From UBA1181 sp963619325 (GTDB lineage Bacteria; Bacteroidota; Bacteroidia; Bacteroidales; Paludibacteraceae): DNA of 56,017 bases. The position numbers and the translations under genes are program-made. The notes under the pieces were generated by a model. The model saw nothing but the letters and a program-made list of their open reading frames with translations. It was not told the origin of the DNA and did no database searches. Below are positions 8,237-15,858 of the stretch, one piece after another. Position 1 is the first letter of the stretch; each line of letters begins with the position of its first letter. The stretch covers positions 1 through 56,017 of the forward strand of contig CAVEVQ010000015.1 in assembly GCA_963619325.1 (NCBI GenBank), read 5' to 3'.

Positions 8237-9922
8237 TTATTCTGTTGGTGTTATAATGGTGGTGACGGTTGCGCCTGCTGGTGTCATAGGGTAAACCATA
8301 CCGTTCTCTTCAACATTCGCAACAAGCAAATAGGCTTTGTCGTCTTTCATCATGTCTTCTATCGCTGCATCTAATTCTTCCCTTGTTGATACAGATCGAC
8401 TTGCAATATCGTATGCGTCGGCAATCTTGCAGAAATCCGGGTTCACTAATGGGGTAGACGAGTATCTCTCGTGATAGAACAACTGTTGCCATTGTCTAAC
8501 CATTCCTAAATAGTTGTTATTCAGGAGGATAATCTTGACACCGATATTGCTCTGCATGATAGTCCCCAATTCTTGAATGGTCATCTGTAAACCACCATCT
8601 CCGACAAAGAGACATACTGTTCGGTGGGGAACGCCGACTTTCGCACCAATGGCCGCGGGCAGTCCGTATCCTTCCGTTCCCAAACCGCCTGAAGTAACGA
8701 TGCTTCGGGTGCGTTTGTATTGAAAATAACGTGCTGCCTCCATTTGATTTTGCCCGACATCGGTTACCAACACTGCGTCTTGTTTTGTCGCATTTGAAAC
8801 CTTACGAACGACCTCGCCCATGGTGAGCGGTCCCTCTTTGGGGTTGATAGCTCTGTCAATGACACTCTTTAGCTCTCGCTCTTCGTGTTCCTTGAAAGAG
8901 TCAATCCACTCGCTGTGGCGAGTCTCCGCTACTTTTTGAATCAGCATTGGCAATGTCTTTTTGACATCTCCCAACACTTTAACCGTGGATTTCACATTTT
9001 TGTCTATTTCCGCGGGGTCAATGTCTAAGTGTATAATCTTAGCCTGCTTTGCGTAGGTGTTGAGATCTCCCGTCACACGGTCGTCAAAACGCATACCAAT
9101 AGCGATTAACACATCGCATTCATTGGTTTTGATGTTTGGACCGATATTTCCGTGCATTCCCAAGAAACCTTTGTTTAAAGGGAAATTAGTTGGCATGGCA
9201 GAGAGACCCAATAGCGTTGATGCTGCCGGAATGTCTGCTTTCTCCAAGAAATCAATCAGCTCTTTCTCTGCGCCACCTAAAACGACGCCCTGTCCGACGA
9301 GAGCGAGCGGTTTCTTCGCCTTGTTGATGATTTCTGCCGCCTCTGCGATTTTTTCCGCGGATATCTCTGGTTCAGGAATATAGCCTCGTGAGAACGTGCA
9401 CTTTTTGTAGTTGAAATCGGCTTCTTCGTTCTGCGCGTTCTTCGTGAAATCCAAAACGACAGGGCCTGGTCTTCCTGTTGATGCAATATAGAAGGCGCGA
9501 GCCACCGCCCAAGCCACTTCTTTGGCATTTCTGATTTGGTAAGACCATTTTGTGATAGGTTGGGTGATGCCCACCATATCAATCTCTTGGAAGGCATCCG
9601 TGCCTAATGCGGCGGCACCAACTTGACCTGAGATGACAACCAATGGTGTGCTGTCCATCATTGCGTCTGCGATACCTGTGATTGCGTTTGTCGCACCTGG
9701 ACCTGAGGTGACAAGGCTCACGCCCACCTTGCCAGATGTGCGAGCATAACCCTCTGCTGCGTGTACAACGCCTTGCTCATGGCGCATCAGCAGATAATTG
9801 AAAACTTTCGTATAGTCGTACAACGCATCGAAAACAGGGATGATACTACCTCCTGGATACCCGAAGATAGTATCAACGCCTTCTGCCTTGAGCGACTCCA
9901 TTAATATATACGAGCCCTTCAT
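8237..9922 (-). CDS. ilvB: Acetolactate synthase large (catalytic) subunit
   Basis: 561 residues. A thiamin-diphosphate enzyme that joins pyruvate with pyruvate or 2-oxobutyrate, the first common step to valine, leucine and isoleucine. Catalytic Glu49 lies in RHEQG; the ThDP/Mg motif runs from GDGG at 441 to NNN at 468-470. The FAD-binding middle domain and the GMHGNIGPN segment are present. It starts 40 nt after ilvD and is followed closely by ilvN. Full length for the family. Confidence 0.95.
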   Translation of the reverse strand: MKGSYILMESLKAEGVDTIFGYPGGSIIPVFDALYDYTKVFNYLLMRHEQGVVHAAEGYARTSGKVGVSLVTSGPGATNAITGIADAMMDSTPLVVISGQVGAAALGTDAFQEIDMVGITQPITKWSYQIRNAKEVAWAVARAFYIASTGRPGPVVLDFTKNAQNEEADFNYKKCTFSRGYIPEPEISAEKIAEAAEIINKAKKPLALVGQGVVLGGAEKELIDFLEKADIPAASTLLGLSAMPTNFPLNKGFLGMHGNIGPNIKTNECDVLIAIGMRFDDRVTGDLNTYAKQAKIIHLDIDPAEIDKNVKSTVKVLGDVKKTLPMLIQKVAETRHSEWIDSFKEHEERELKSVIDRAINPKEGPLTMGEVVRKVSNATKQDAVLVTDVGQNQMEAARYFQYKRTRSIVTSGGLGTEGYGLPAAIGAKVGVPHRTVCLFVGDGGLQMTIQELGTIMQSNIGVKIILLNNNYLGMVRQWQQLFYHERYSSTPLVNPDFCKIADAYDIASRSVSTREELDAAIEDMMKDDKAYLLVANVEENGMVYPMTPAGATVTTIITPTE

Positions 9923-9962
9923 ATTTAATTCCTTATATTACTACCTTTGTCTGTCAGAGTGA

Positions 9963-11792
9963 TTAGTCTACTATTCTTATTCCACCCTTGTCTGCGGAAG
10001 CAACCATCTTGCCATACGCACGTAAAGCTTTTGAGACGACTCTGTCGCGTACTGGTTGCCATGCGTTTTTGCCTTTGGCTTCCTCCTCTTTACGACGTGC
10101 GGCCAACTCTTCGTCTGTGAGTCTCACGTTGATTGTCCTGTTCGGAATGTCAATTTCTATAATGTCTCCATTGCGAACTAATCCGATGTTTCCTCCAGAT
10201 GCCGCCTCAGGCGAGATATGTCCGATTGACAATCCTGATGTTCCTCCAGAGAATCGTCCGTCTGTGATTAATGCACACTCTTTCCCTAAATGCTTTGATT
10301 TAATGTATGAGGTAGGGTAAAGCATTTCCTGCATTCCGGGTCCTCCCTTCGGTCCTTCGTAGGTGATGACAACGACATCGCCAGAAACGACGTCGCCTCC
10401 TAAGATTCCCTTGCAAGCGTCGTCTTGCGACTGGAATACCTTGGCAGGTCCGCTGAATTTCCAAATGCTCTCGTCAACGCCGGCTGTCTTGATGACACAT
10501 CCGTCAAGTGCGATATTTCCTTTCAACACACCCAAACCACCGTCTTTTGTGTAAGCGTGTTGCAAATCACGGATACATCCGTTCTCGCGGTCTGTGTCCA
10601 ATGTGTCGTAGTAGTTCTCTTGAGAACCTAATTTCAAATTGAACTTGTTGCCAGGAGCACTCTTGTATTTCTTGATGGCGTTTTCTGTGACGTTTTTGCT
10701 TGTGATGCAGTATTGGTCGATCGCTTCACCCAATGAGAGTCCGTCAACGCGTTTCACGCTGGTGTCTACCAATCCGCCTTTCGCCAACTCGTTCATAATA
10801 GAGATGACACCACCGGCACGGTTCACGTCCTGGATATGGTATTTTTGAGTGTTAGGAGCTACTTTACAGATACATGGTGTCTTGCGGGACAACATGTCGA
10901 TGTCGTCTATGGTGAAGTTGACCCCGGCTTCGTGTGCTACCGCCAAAAGGTGAAGTACCGTGTTGGTAGATCCTCCCATGGCAATATCTAACGTCATTGC
11001 GTTTAGGAACGCCTGACGAGTGGCTATGTTAAGAGGCAAAACGCTATCGTCTCCGTCTCTGTAGTATTTGAATGCGTTGTCGACGATAGTCTTTGCCGCA
11101 TCAATGAATAATTGCTCGCGGTTCTTGTGGGTTGCCAAGATACTGCCGTTACCAGGCAAACCAAATCCGATTGCCTCGTTCAAACAGTTCATTGAGTTGG
11201 CCGTGAACATTCCAGAACAAGAGCCACAGGTTGGACATGCGCAATCCTCGACTTTGCGAATCTGGTCGTCGGGAAGGGTGTCGTCTGCGGACATGATCAT
11301 GGCGTCGATAAGGTCTAAATGACGGTCGCCTAACTGACCTGCCTCCATCGGACCTCCGGAAACGAAGATCGTAGGGATGTTCAGACGCATGGTGGCGAGA
11401 AGCATACCTGGAGTAATCTTGTCGCAATTGCTGATGCAGACCATCGCGTCTGCTTTGTGGGCATTGACCATATATTCTACGCTATCAGCAATCAAATCGC
11501 GAGAAGGAAGAGAGTAGAGCATTCCATCGTGTCCCATAGCGATACCGTCGTCGATGGCGATGGTGTTGAATTCTGCCGCAAAACAACCTAATTTCTCAAT
11601 TTCGGCCTTTACTTTCTGTCCGATCTCATGCAAGTGAACGTGTCCAGGCACAAATTGAGTGAATGAGTTGACCACCGCAATGATGGGTTTGCCAATCTGT
11701 TCTTCCTTCATTCCGTTTGCGCGCCATAAGGCTCTCGCACCTGCCATTCTACGTCCTTGCGTACTGAATGAGCTTCTTAATTCGTGTTTCAT
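9963..11792 (-). CDS. ilvD: Dihydroxy-acid dehydratase
   Basis: 609 residues from ATG at 11792. The frame is open for 19 more codons upstream, but family members begin with MKHELRSSFSTQGRRMAGAR, so the internal ATG is chosen. Dehydrates 2,3-dihydroxy-isovalerate and -methylvalerate to the 2-oxo acids of the valine and isoleucine pathways. Cluster and metal residues are visible: Cys123 in NCDKITPGM and Cys189/Cys192 in CPTCGSCSGM. First gene of the ilv operon. I saw no leader peptide or attenuator in the short upstream region. Confidence 0.95.
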   Translation of the reverse strand: MKHELRSSFSTQGRRMAGARALWRANGMKEEQIGKPIIAVVNSFTQFVPGHVHLHEIGQKVKAEIEKLGCFAAEFNTIAIDDGIAMGHDGMLYSLPSRDLIADSVEYMVNAHKADAMVCISNCDKITPGMLLATMRLNIPTIFVSGGPMEAGQLGDRHLDLIDAMIMSADDTLPDDQIRKVEDCACPTCGSCSGMFTANSMNCLNEAIGFGLPGNGSILATHKNREQLFIDAAKTIVDNAFKYYRDGDDSVLPLNIATRQAFLNAMTLDIAMGGSTNTVLHLLAVAHEAGVNFTIDDIDMLSRKTPCICKVAPNTQKYHIQDVNRAGGVISIMNELAKGGLVDTSVKRVDGLSLGEAIDQYCITSKNVTENAIKKYKSAPGNKFNLKLGSQENYYDTLDTDRENGCIRDLQHAYTKDGGLGVLKGNIALDGCVIKTAGVDESIWKFSGPAKVFQSQDDACKGILGGDVVSGDVVVITYEGPKGGPGMQEMLYPTSYIKSKHLGKECALITDGRFSGGTSGLSIGHISPEAASGGNIGLVRNGDIIEIDIPNRTINVRLTDEELAARRKEEEAKGKNAWQPVRDRVVSKALRAYGKMVASADKGGIRIVD

Positions 11793-11879
11793 ATACAGTA
11801 TAACCTTTATTTTTTGCCGATAATAGAAATTGTCTTCGCCTTTTCTCAATCAAAGTTCGGACAAACAAGCAACTTAGCG

Positions 11880-11887
11880 CAAAGTTA
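11880..11887 (-). promoter_or_regulatory. -7 element of the ilv operon
   Basis: On the minus strand this reads TAACTTTG, a full match to TAnnTTTG, about 88 nt before the ilvD ATG. The -33 region is only loosely TTTG-like. Confidence 0.5.
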
Positions 11888-11920
11888 GCAAATAAGAAGA
11901 TAGTTTTGAAAAATTTACTA

Positions 11921-11928
11921 TAAATTTG
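11921..11928 (+). promoter_or_regulatory. -7 element of rmlB
   Basis: TAAATTTG matches TAnnTTTG exactly and lies 50 nt before the rmlB ATG. It is divergent to the ilv promoter 33 nt away. No convincing -33 TTTG at the expected distance. Confidence 0.5.
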
Positions 11929-11978
11929 CGTGGGGTGTCGTTTCATTCCGATAAATTCATTTGAAGAAAATTATAGTT

Positions 11979-13097
11979 ATGTCTCATAAGAGTATCATAA
12001 TCACGGGAGGGGCTGGTTTCATCGGTTCTCATGTTGTTAGATTGTTTGTTAACAAGTATCCAGAATATAAAATCATCAATTTAGATAAGTTGACGTATGC
12101 AGGTAATTTGGCTAACTTAAAGGATGTTGAGGATAAACCTAATTATAGGTTTGTCAAGTTGGACATCTGCGATTTCGAAGGGGTTTTAAAATTAATGCAA
12201 GACGAAAAGGTGGATGGTATTATTCACCTCGCCGCGGAGAGTCATGTTGACCGCAGCATCAAAGATCCTTTTACTTTTGCAAAGACGAATGTGATGGGTA
12301 CGCTTTCTCTCTTGCAGGCGGCAAAACTTTATTGGGAGTCTCTTCCAGAAAAGTATGAGGGTAAACGATTCTACCACATATCGACAGATGAGGTTTATGG
12401 TGCGTTGGAGTTGAACTGTCCAAGTGGCAGAAAATCTGATATCTCCGCTCATGAGGTTTATGGAGACGAGTTTTTCCACGAGTACACGAAGTACAATCCT
12501 CATTCTCCTTATTCTGCGAGCAAGGCGGGCAGCGACCATTTCGTTCGTGCTTTTCACGACACATACGGTATGCCGACGATTGTGACGAATTGCTCTAATA
12601 ACTATGGTCCTTACCAGTTTCCAGAGAAGTTGATTCCTTTGTTTATCAATAACATTCGTCATAGACGTCCGTTGCCTGTGTATGGCAAGGGGGAGAATGT
12701 CCGTGATTGGCTCTATGTTGTTGATCATGCTCGTGCTATTGATGTCATTTTCCATAACGGAAAGATCGCAGATACTTACAATATCGGAGGTTTCAACGAG
12801 TGGAAAAACATTGATATTATCAAGGTTGTCATTAAGACTGTTGACCGTCTCCTTGGAAGAGCAGAAGGGGAGGATTTGAATCTTATCACCTATGTGACAG
12901 ATCGTGCAGGACATGATATGCGTTACGCTATAGACTCATCAAAATTAAAAAAAGAGTTGGGATGGGAGCCGAGTCTTCAGTTTGAGGAAGGCATAGAGAA
13001 GACAGTGAAATGGTACTTGGACAATCAGGCTTGGATGGAAAACATCACAAGCGGTGCGTACGAAAAGTACTACGAGGAGATGTATAAGGGAAGGTAG
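11979..13097 (+). CDS. rfbB: dTDP-glucose 4,6-dehydratase
   Basis: 372 residues from ATG 11979; an upstream in-frame TTG at 11961 would add six residues and is less likely. Extended SDR enzyme: NAD-binding GGAGFIGS at 10-17, catalytic Thr-Asp-Glu at 136-138 (ISTDEVYG), and Tyr178-x3-Lys182 (YSASK). HLAAESHVDRSI is diagnostic for RmlB rather than other epimerases. Converts dTDP-glucose to dTDP-4-keto-6-deoxyglucose on the way to rhamnose and related sugars. The usual partners rmlA, rmlC and rmlD are not in this window. Its own promoter and terminator make it a single-gene unit. Confidence 0.93.
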   Translation: MSHKSIIITGGAGFIGSHVVRLFVNKYPEYKIINLDKLTYAGNLANLKDVEDKPNYRFVKLDICDFEGVLKLMQDEKVDGIIHLAAESHVDRSIKDPFTFAKTNVMGTLSLLQAAKLYWESLPEKYEGKRFYHISTDEVYGALELNCPSGRKSDISAHEVYGDEFFHEYTKYNPHSPYSASKAGSDHFVRAFHDTYGMPTIVTNCSNNYGPYQFPEKLIPLFINNIRHRRPLPVYGKGENVRDWLYVVDHARAIDVIFHNGKIADTYNIGGFNEWKNIDIIKVVIKTVDRLLGRAEGEDLNLITYVTDRAGHDMRYAIDSSKLKKELGWEPSLQFEEGIEKTVKWYLDNQAWMENITSGAYEKYYEEMYKGR

Positions 13098-13155
13098 AAG
13101 TGTCCTCCTTATTGATAGAGGAAGGATTGGCATACTGATAGTATGTTCTTGATAT

Positions 13156-13187
13156 GGCGAGTGCTGTTGTACTCGCCGTTGTTTTTT
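13156..13187 (+). terminator. rmlB terminator
   Basis: Stem GGCGAGT (13156-13162) / ACTCGCC (13171-13177), 8-nt loop, then GTTGTTTTTT. About 60 nt after the rmlB stop. Confidence 0.85.
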
Positions 13188-13198
13188 GTGGAGTTTTT

Positions 13199-13228
13199 TT
13201 TGTGGGGCATTATATGTTTTGAAATTTG
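13199..13228 (+). promoter_or_regulatory. Possible promoter of the 64-codon ORF
   Basis: TTTG at 13199-13202, 18-nt spacer, GAAATTTG at 13221-13228 (one mismatch to TAnnTTTG). It lies just after the rmlB terminator and 71 nt before the small ORF. Confidence 0.4.
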
Positions 13229-13299
13229 CGTAATAATACCATATTTTTTACGTTATAACGGAAACAGAGATAAGAAACAGAAGTTAAACATAAAACATA

Positions 13300-13494
13300 A
13301 TGCTTATGGTAAATGCTTACACAAATGAAATTAAGGAAAATGATTTGTTGGTAGATGAAATGACGGAAATATCTGTAGATGAAGAAAAAGAACCATCTAA
13401 GGATGTTCTTTCGTTTATAGAGCATTTCGCTCATTCTCTTTATTCAGTTGGTGCCGAGCGAGGGCTTGAAGGTATTGTGATTTCATTGAACTAA
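13300..13494 (+). CDS. Hypothetical small acidic protein (64 aa)
   Basis: 64 codons, no family recognised. The first ~37 residues are rich in Asp, Glu and Lys; the rest (VLSFIEHFAHSLYSV) could form an amphipathic helix. It could start at the third codon (ATG 13306). It is a self-contained unit: a terminator and possible promoter upstream, and a strong bidirectional terminator about 40 nt downstream. No signal peptide or membrane segment. Its reality rests on this context only. Confidence 0.45.
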   Translation: MLMVNAYTNEIKENDLLVDEMTEISVDEEKEPSKDVLSFIEHFAHSLYSVGAERGLEGIVISLN

Positions 13495-13535
13495 CCTTTT
13501 GGGAAAAGTCTCATCCGACAATTCATGAAAAAAAC

Positions 13536-13572
13536 AAAAGAGGCGGACTAATCAATGTACGCCTCTTTTTTT
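13536..13572. terminator. Bidirectional terminator between small ORF and dnaX
   Basis: Stem AAAAGAGGCG (13536-13545) with CGCCTCTTTT (13560-13569), 14-nt loop, T-rich tail on the plus strand and A-rich start giving T's on the minus strand. It serves the convergent small ORF and dnaX. Confidence 0.88.
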
Positions 13573-13580
13573 GTGGCGTT

Positions 13581-15360
13581 TTACATTTCTATCTCAAATT
13601 TAAACTCTTGAATGACATCTTTTAATGCTGGGTTTGCCTCCATCTCTTGGTTGAGGTAGTCTCGTGGCGACAAAGACTTGTCTGTGTCGGATGTTTCTAC
13701 GATGGAAGTGTTGAGTGTCACTTTCCCATTTTTCAGCTCAATGCGTAAGAAGTTGAGAAGGTCAATCATCTCTTCTTGCATAGCCTTTTCTTGTGACGCA
13801 TTGTCTACTTGCTGTACAAGAACAAATTTGTCGCAAAGGGTCGGTTTGTGCCCTTCCATCGTGTTAATGAGGATTTGTCTACCTGCTTCTATGCCGCGTA
13901 TATACTTGTTCCATACCGCAATCATTTCTTCTTGGGTGAATGGTGTATTGGCGGCGATCTGTGTAAGGACGGCCTCTTGTTCCCCTGCTTTTTCTTCCTT
14001 TGCTTTTATCCTGTCGGCGATGGAAATATGCCCTTTCACCGGGACTGTTGGGCGGATTTGTGGTGTTGCTTTTGTGGGCTGAGGCGTATTTCCTGTCGCA
14101 GTGGCTGTTGATGTTGAGGCACTTTGTTGAGGCGAGATTAGAGAGTTCCTCGAAGTGTCAGGTGCTTTTTGAGGTTGGATGGTAGGAGTGGATGCGTCGG
14201 GGAAGAAATGCTTGATTGAGACAAGAGATCCCGACAGCAGTTCCTCTAAGTCTTCATATTTTTTTTTTGTCCGACAATTGACAAAGTCGGATAAGTGTCA
14301 GTTCAACGAGTAGCCTTTTGTTTTTACTTATGCCATAATTCAGACTACATTGATTGGAGAGGGAGAGTGCTTTTATCAGAAAATCTTCGTTGCACGCTTG
14401 TGCCTGCCGTTCATATTGCCTCTTTGTTTCATCTCCCACTTCAAGCAGGTTGGTTGTCTTCGGGTCTTTGCAGACTAATAAATTTCGAAAATGAGATGCA
14501 AGTCCGTTGACAAGGTGTTCTGCCTCGAATCCTTTCGACAAGACTGTGTTGAGAGTCAGCAACGCTTGTGGTATGTCTTCTTGCAGAAAATTGTCCGTCA
14601 GTTTGAAATAGTAGTCGTAGTCAAGGACGTTGAGGTTTTCAATGACGTTCTTGTATATTACTTGACCGTTTGTGCAGACTGTAACTTGGTCGAAGATGGA
14701 GAGTGCGTCTCGCATTGCACCATCCGCTTTTTTTGCGATGATGTCAAGTCCCTCTCTATCGGTGGTGATGCCTTCTTTTTGGGCAATCATCTCCAATTGC
14801 TTGATTACATCAGGAATGCCGATTCTGTTGAAATCGTAGATTTGGCATCTGGAAAGTATGGTAGGCAGTACTTTGTGCTTTTCTGTTGTCGCCAAAATGA
14901 AGATGGCGTAAGAGGGGGGCTCTTCCAAAGTTTTCAAAAATGCGTTGAATGCCGCCTGTGAAAGCATGTGGACCTCATCTATGATGTAAACGCTGTAGTT
15001 TCCGATTTGAGGAGGGATACGCACTTGTTCTATCAGCATGCGAATGTCGTCCACGCCGTTGTTTGAGGCAGCGTCCAGCTCGTGTATGTTGTAGGAACGA
15101 TGCTCGTTGAATGATTTGCACGATTCACATTCGTTGCACGCTTCAAAGTCTGCTGAGAGGTTCTGACAGTTTATCGTTTTTGCGAAGATTCTGGCGCAGG
15201 TCGTCTTTCCGACTCCTCTTGGTCCACAGAAAAGATATGAATGTGCCAGTTTCCCATTGGAAATTGCTCCTTTTAGCGTGTTGACAAGCGACTCTTGTCC
15301 AACTACCGAAGAAAAGGTGGATGGCCTATATTTCCTTGCTGAAACGATAAAGTTTTCCAT
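13581..15360 (-). CDS. dnaX: DNA polymerase III gamma/tau subunit, frames joined at an A10 run
   Basis: Start ATG 15360 (MENFIVSARKYRPSTF), 13 codons inside the open frame. The zero frame codes 368 residues ending at TGA 14254: Walker A GPRGVGKT (46-53), zinc cysteines 65/75/78/81, DEVH at 128-131, and sensor motif LSRC. It stops just after the oligomerisation domain III. The C-terminal tail is coded from 14258 to 13581 in another frame: a Pro/Gln/Thr-rich linker, then a domain ending NPALKDVIQEFKFEIEM as in other Bacteroidales DnaX. The frames meet at ten A (14259-14268); nine A would fuse them into a 592-residue tau. The zero-frame product would be a gamma-like clamp-loader ATPase, and the fused product would bind the polymerase core. 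Programmed slippage, an indel or an assembly error are the alternatives. Confidence 0.85.
14259..14268 (-). promoter_or_regulatory. A10 slippery run in dnaX
   Basis: mRNA reads GAC-A10-TATGAAGAC. In the zero frame this is GAC AAA AAA AAA ATA TGA (stop). With nine A it is GAC AAA AAA AAA TAT GAA GAC and stays open to the end of the tail. A -1 ribosomal shift gives AAT ATG AAG ACT TAG and stops, so E. coli-type -1 frameshifting would not make tau. Loss of one A in the transcript would, as I recall for dnaX of Thermus thermophilus. Confidence 0.7.
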
Positions 15361-15376
15361 ATTCAATTGTTTAGTA

Positions 15377-15384
15377 CAAAGGTA
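15377..15384 (-). promoter_or_regulatory. -7 element of dnaX
   Basis: Minus strand TACCTTTG, a full match to TAnnTTTG, only 16 nt before the dnaX ATG. The predicted leader is about 10 nt, so dnaX mRNA would be nearly leaderless. Confidence 0.55.
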
Positions 15385-15448
15385 TGTTTTAAAAGTCATT
15401 TATTAAAGAAATAGCGTGTAAAGGTGTGAAGTGAGTTGTTGAGAATAC

Positions 15449-15484
15449 GAAAAAAAAAGAGGGCAGATTGCGTCCTCTGCCCTC
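15449..15484 (-). terminator. Terminator of the candidate small RNA
   Basis: Perfect 9-bp stem GAGGGCAGA / TCTGCCCTC (15459-15467 with 15476-15484). On the minus strand it is followed by about ten T's (15449-15458). It also blocks read-through from the HTCS gene into dnaX. Confidence 0.9.
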
Positions 15485-15687
15485 ACTTTTCATAGTTAAG
15501 ATTTTTTTTGACAAGATTTTATGGTTCTCTATATTATATTAAGTTTGCGATCTTACCAAAAGAAAGGGAAGCTTCGCTGAACCCTTTCTGTATTTTTTAC
15601 AAACATCAGCAGAAATCTACATTGTCAAAGCCAGACGTTATTAAAACCATTATTACACTTATATCAATTTTATTCATTAACTACTGA
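15449..15687 (-). ncRNA. Candidate structured small RNA (~240 nt)
   Basis: The gap between the HTCS and dnaX has no plausible ORF but has all parts of a small RNA gene on the minus strand: a -7 box, a conserved-looking fold and a strong terminator. Predicted fold: outer stem TTTGACAA(TGTA)GATTT with AAATCTTGTCAAA, middle stem GTTTG with CAAAC, and apical hairpin AGAAAGGG / CCCTTTCT enclosing AGC-TTC-GCT. This nested rod with internal loops resembles the general shape of 6S RNA, but I cannot confirm the family. It could instead be a long 3' UTR of the HTCS gene. Confidence 0.5.
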
Positions 15688-15692
15688 CGATG

Positions 15693-15724
15693 CAAAGGTA
15701 ATACATTTTACAGTCGTGGGCAAT
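15693..15724 (-). promoter_or_regulatory. Promoter of the candidate small RNA
   Basis: Minus strand TACCTTTG at 15700-15693 (full match), with ATTG at 15724-15721 as a near -33 TTTG after a 20-nt spacer. It is inside the HTCS 3' region and points at a stretch with no gene. Confidence 0.55.
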
Positions 15725-15858
15725 GAAATATTATCCTAATTAAATGGATTTTTGTTCCATTTTAGTTAATTTCATATCTTTTATGGCTGTGTTTTTTCGC
15801 CGTATTAAAATGAACATTCTATTGCTAAGTGTTTCTGTAACAAATTGTTATATGTGAA

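Noticed and set aside
11793..11978. Leader peptide or T-box ahead of ilvD
   Set aside because: No Ile/Leu/Val-rich short ORF or T-box-like structure is visible in the short divergent region.
14254..15360. dnaX as a dead gene
   Set aside because: The core domain is intact, the tail is conserved in a second open frame, and the junction is exactly at a slippage-prone run after domain III. An essential gene would not be lost by decay.
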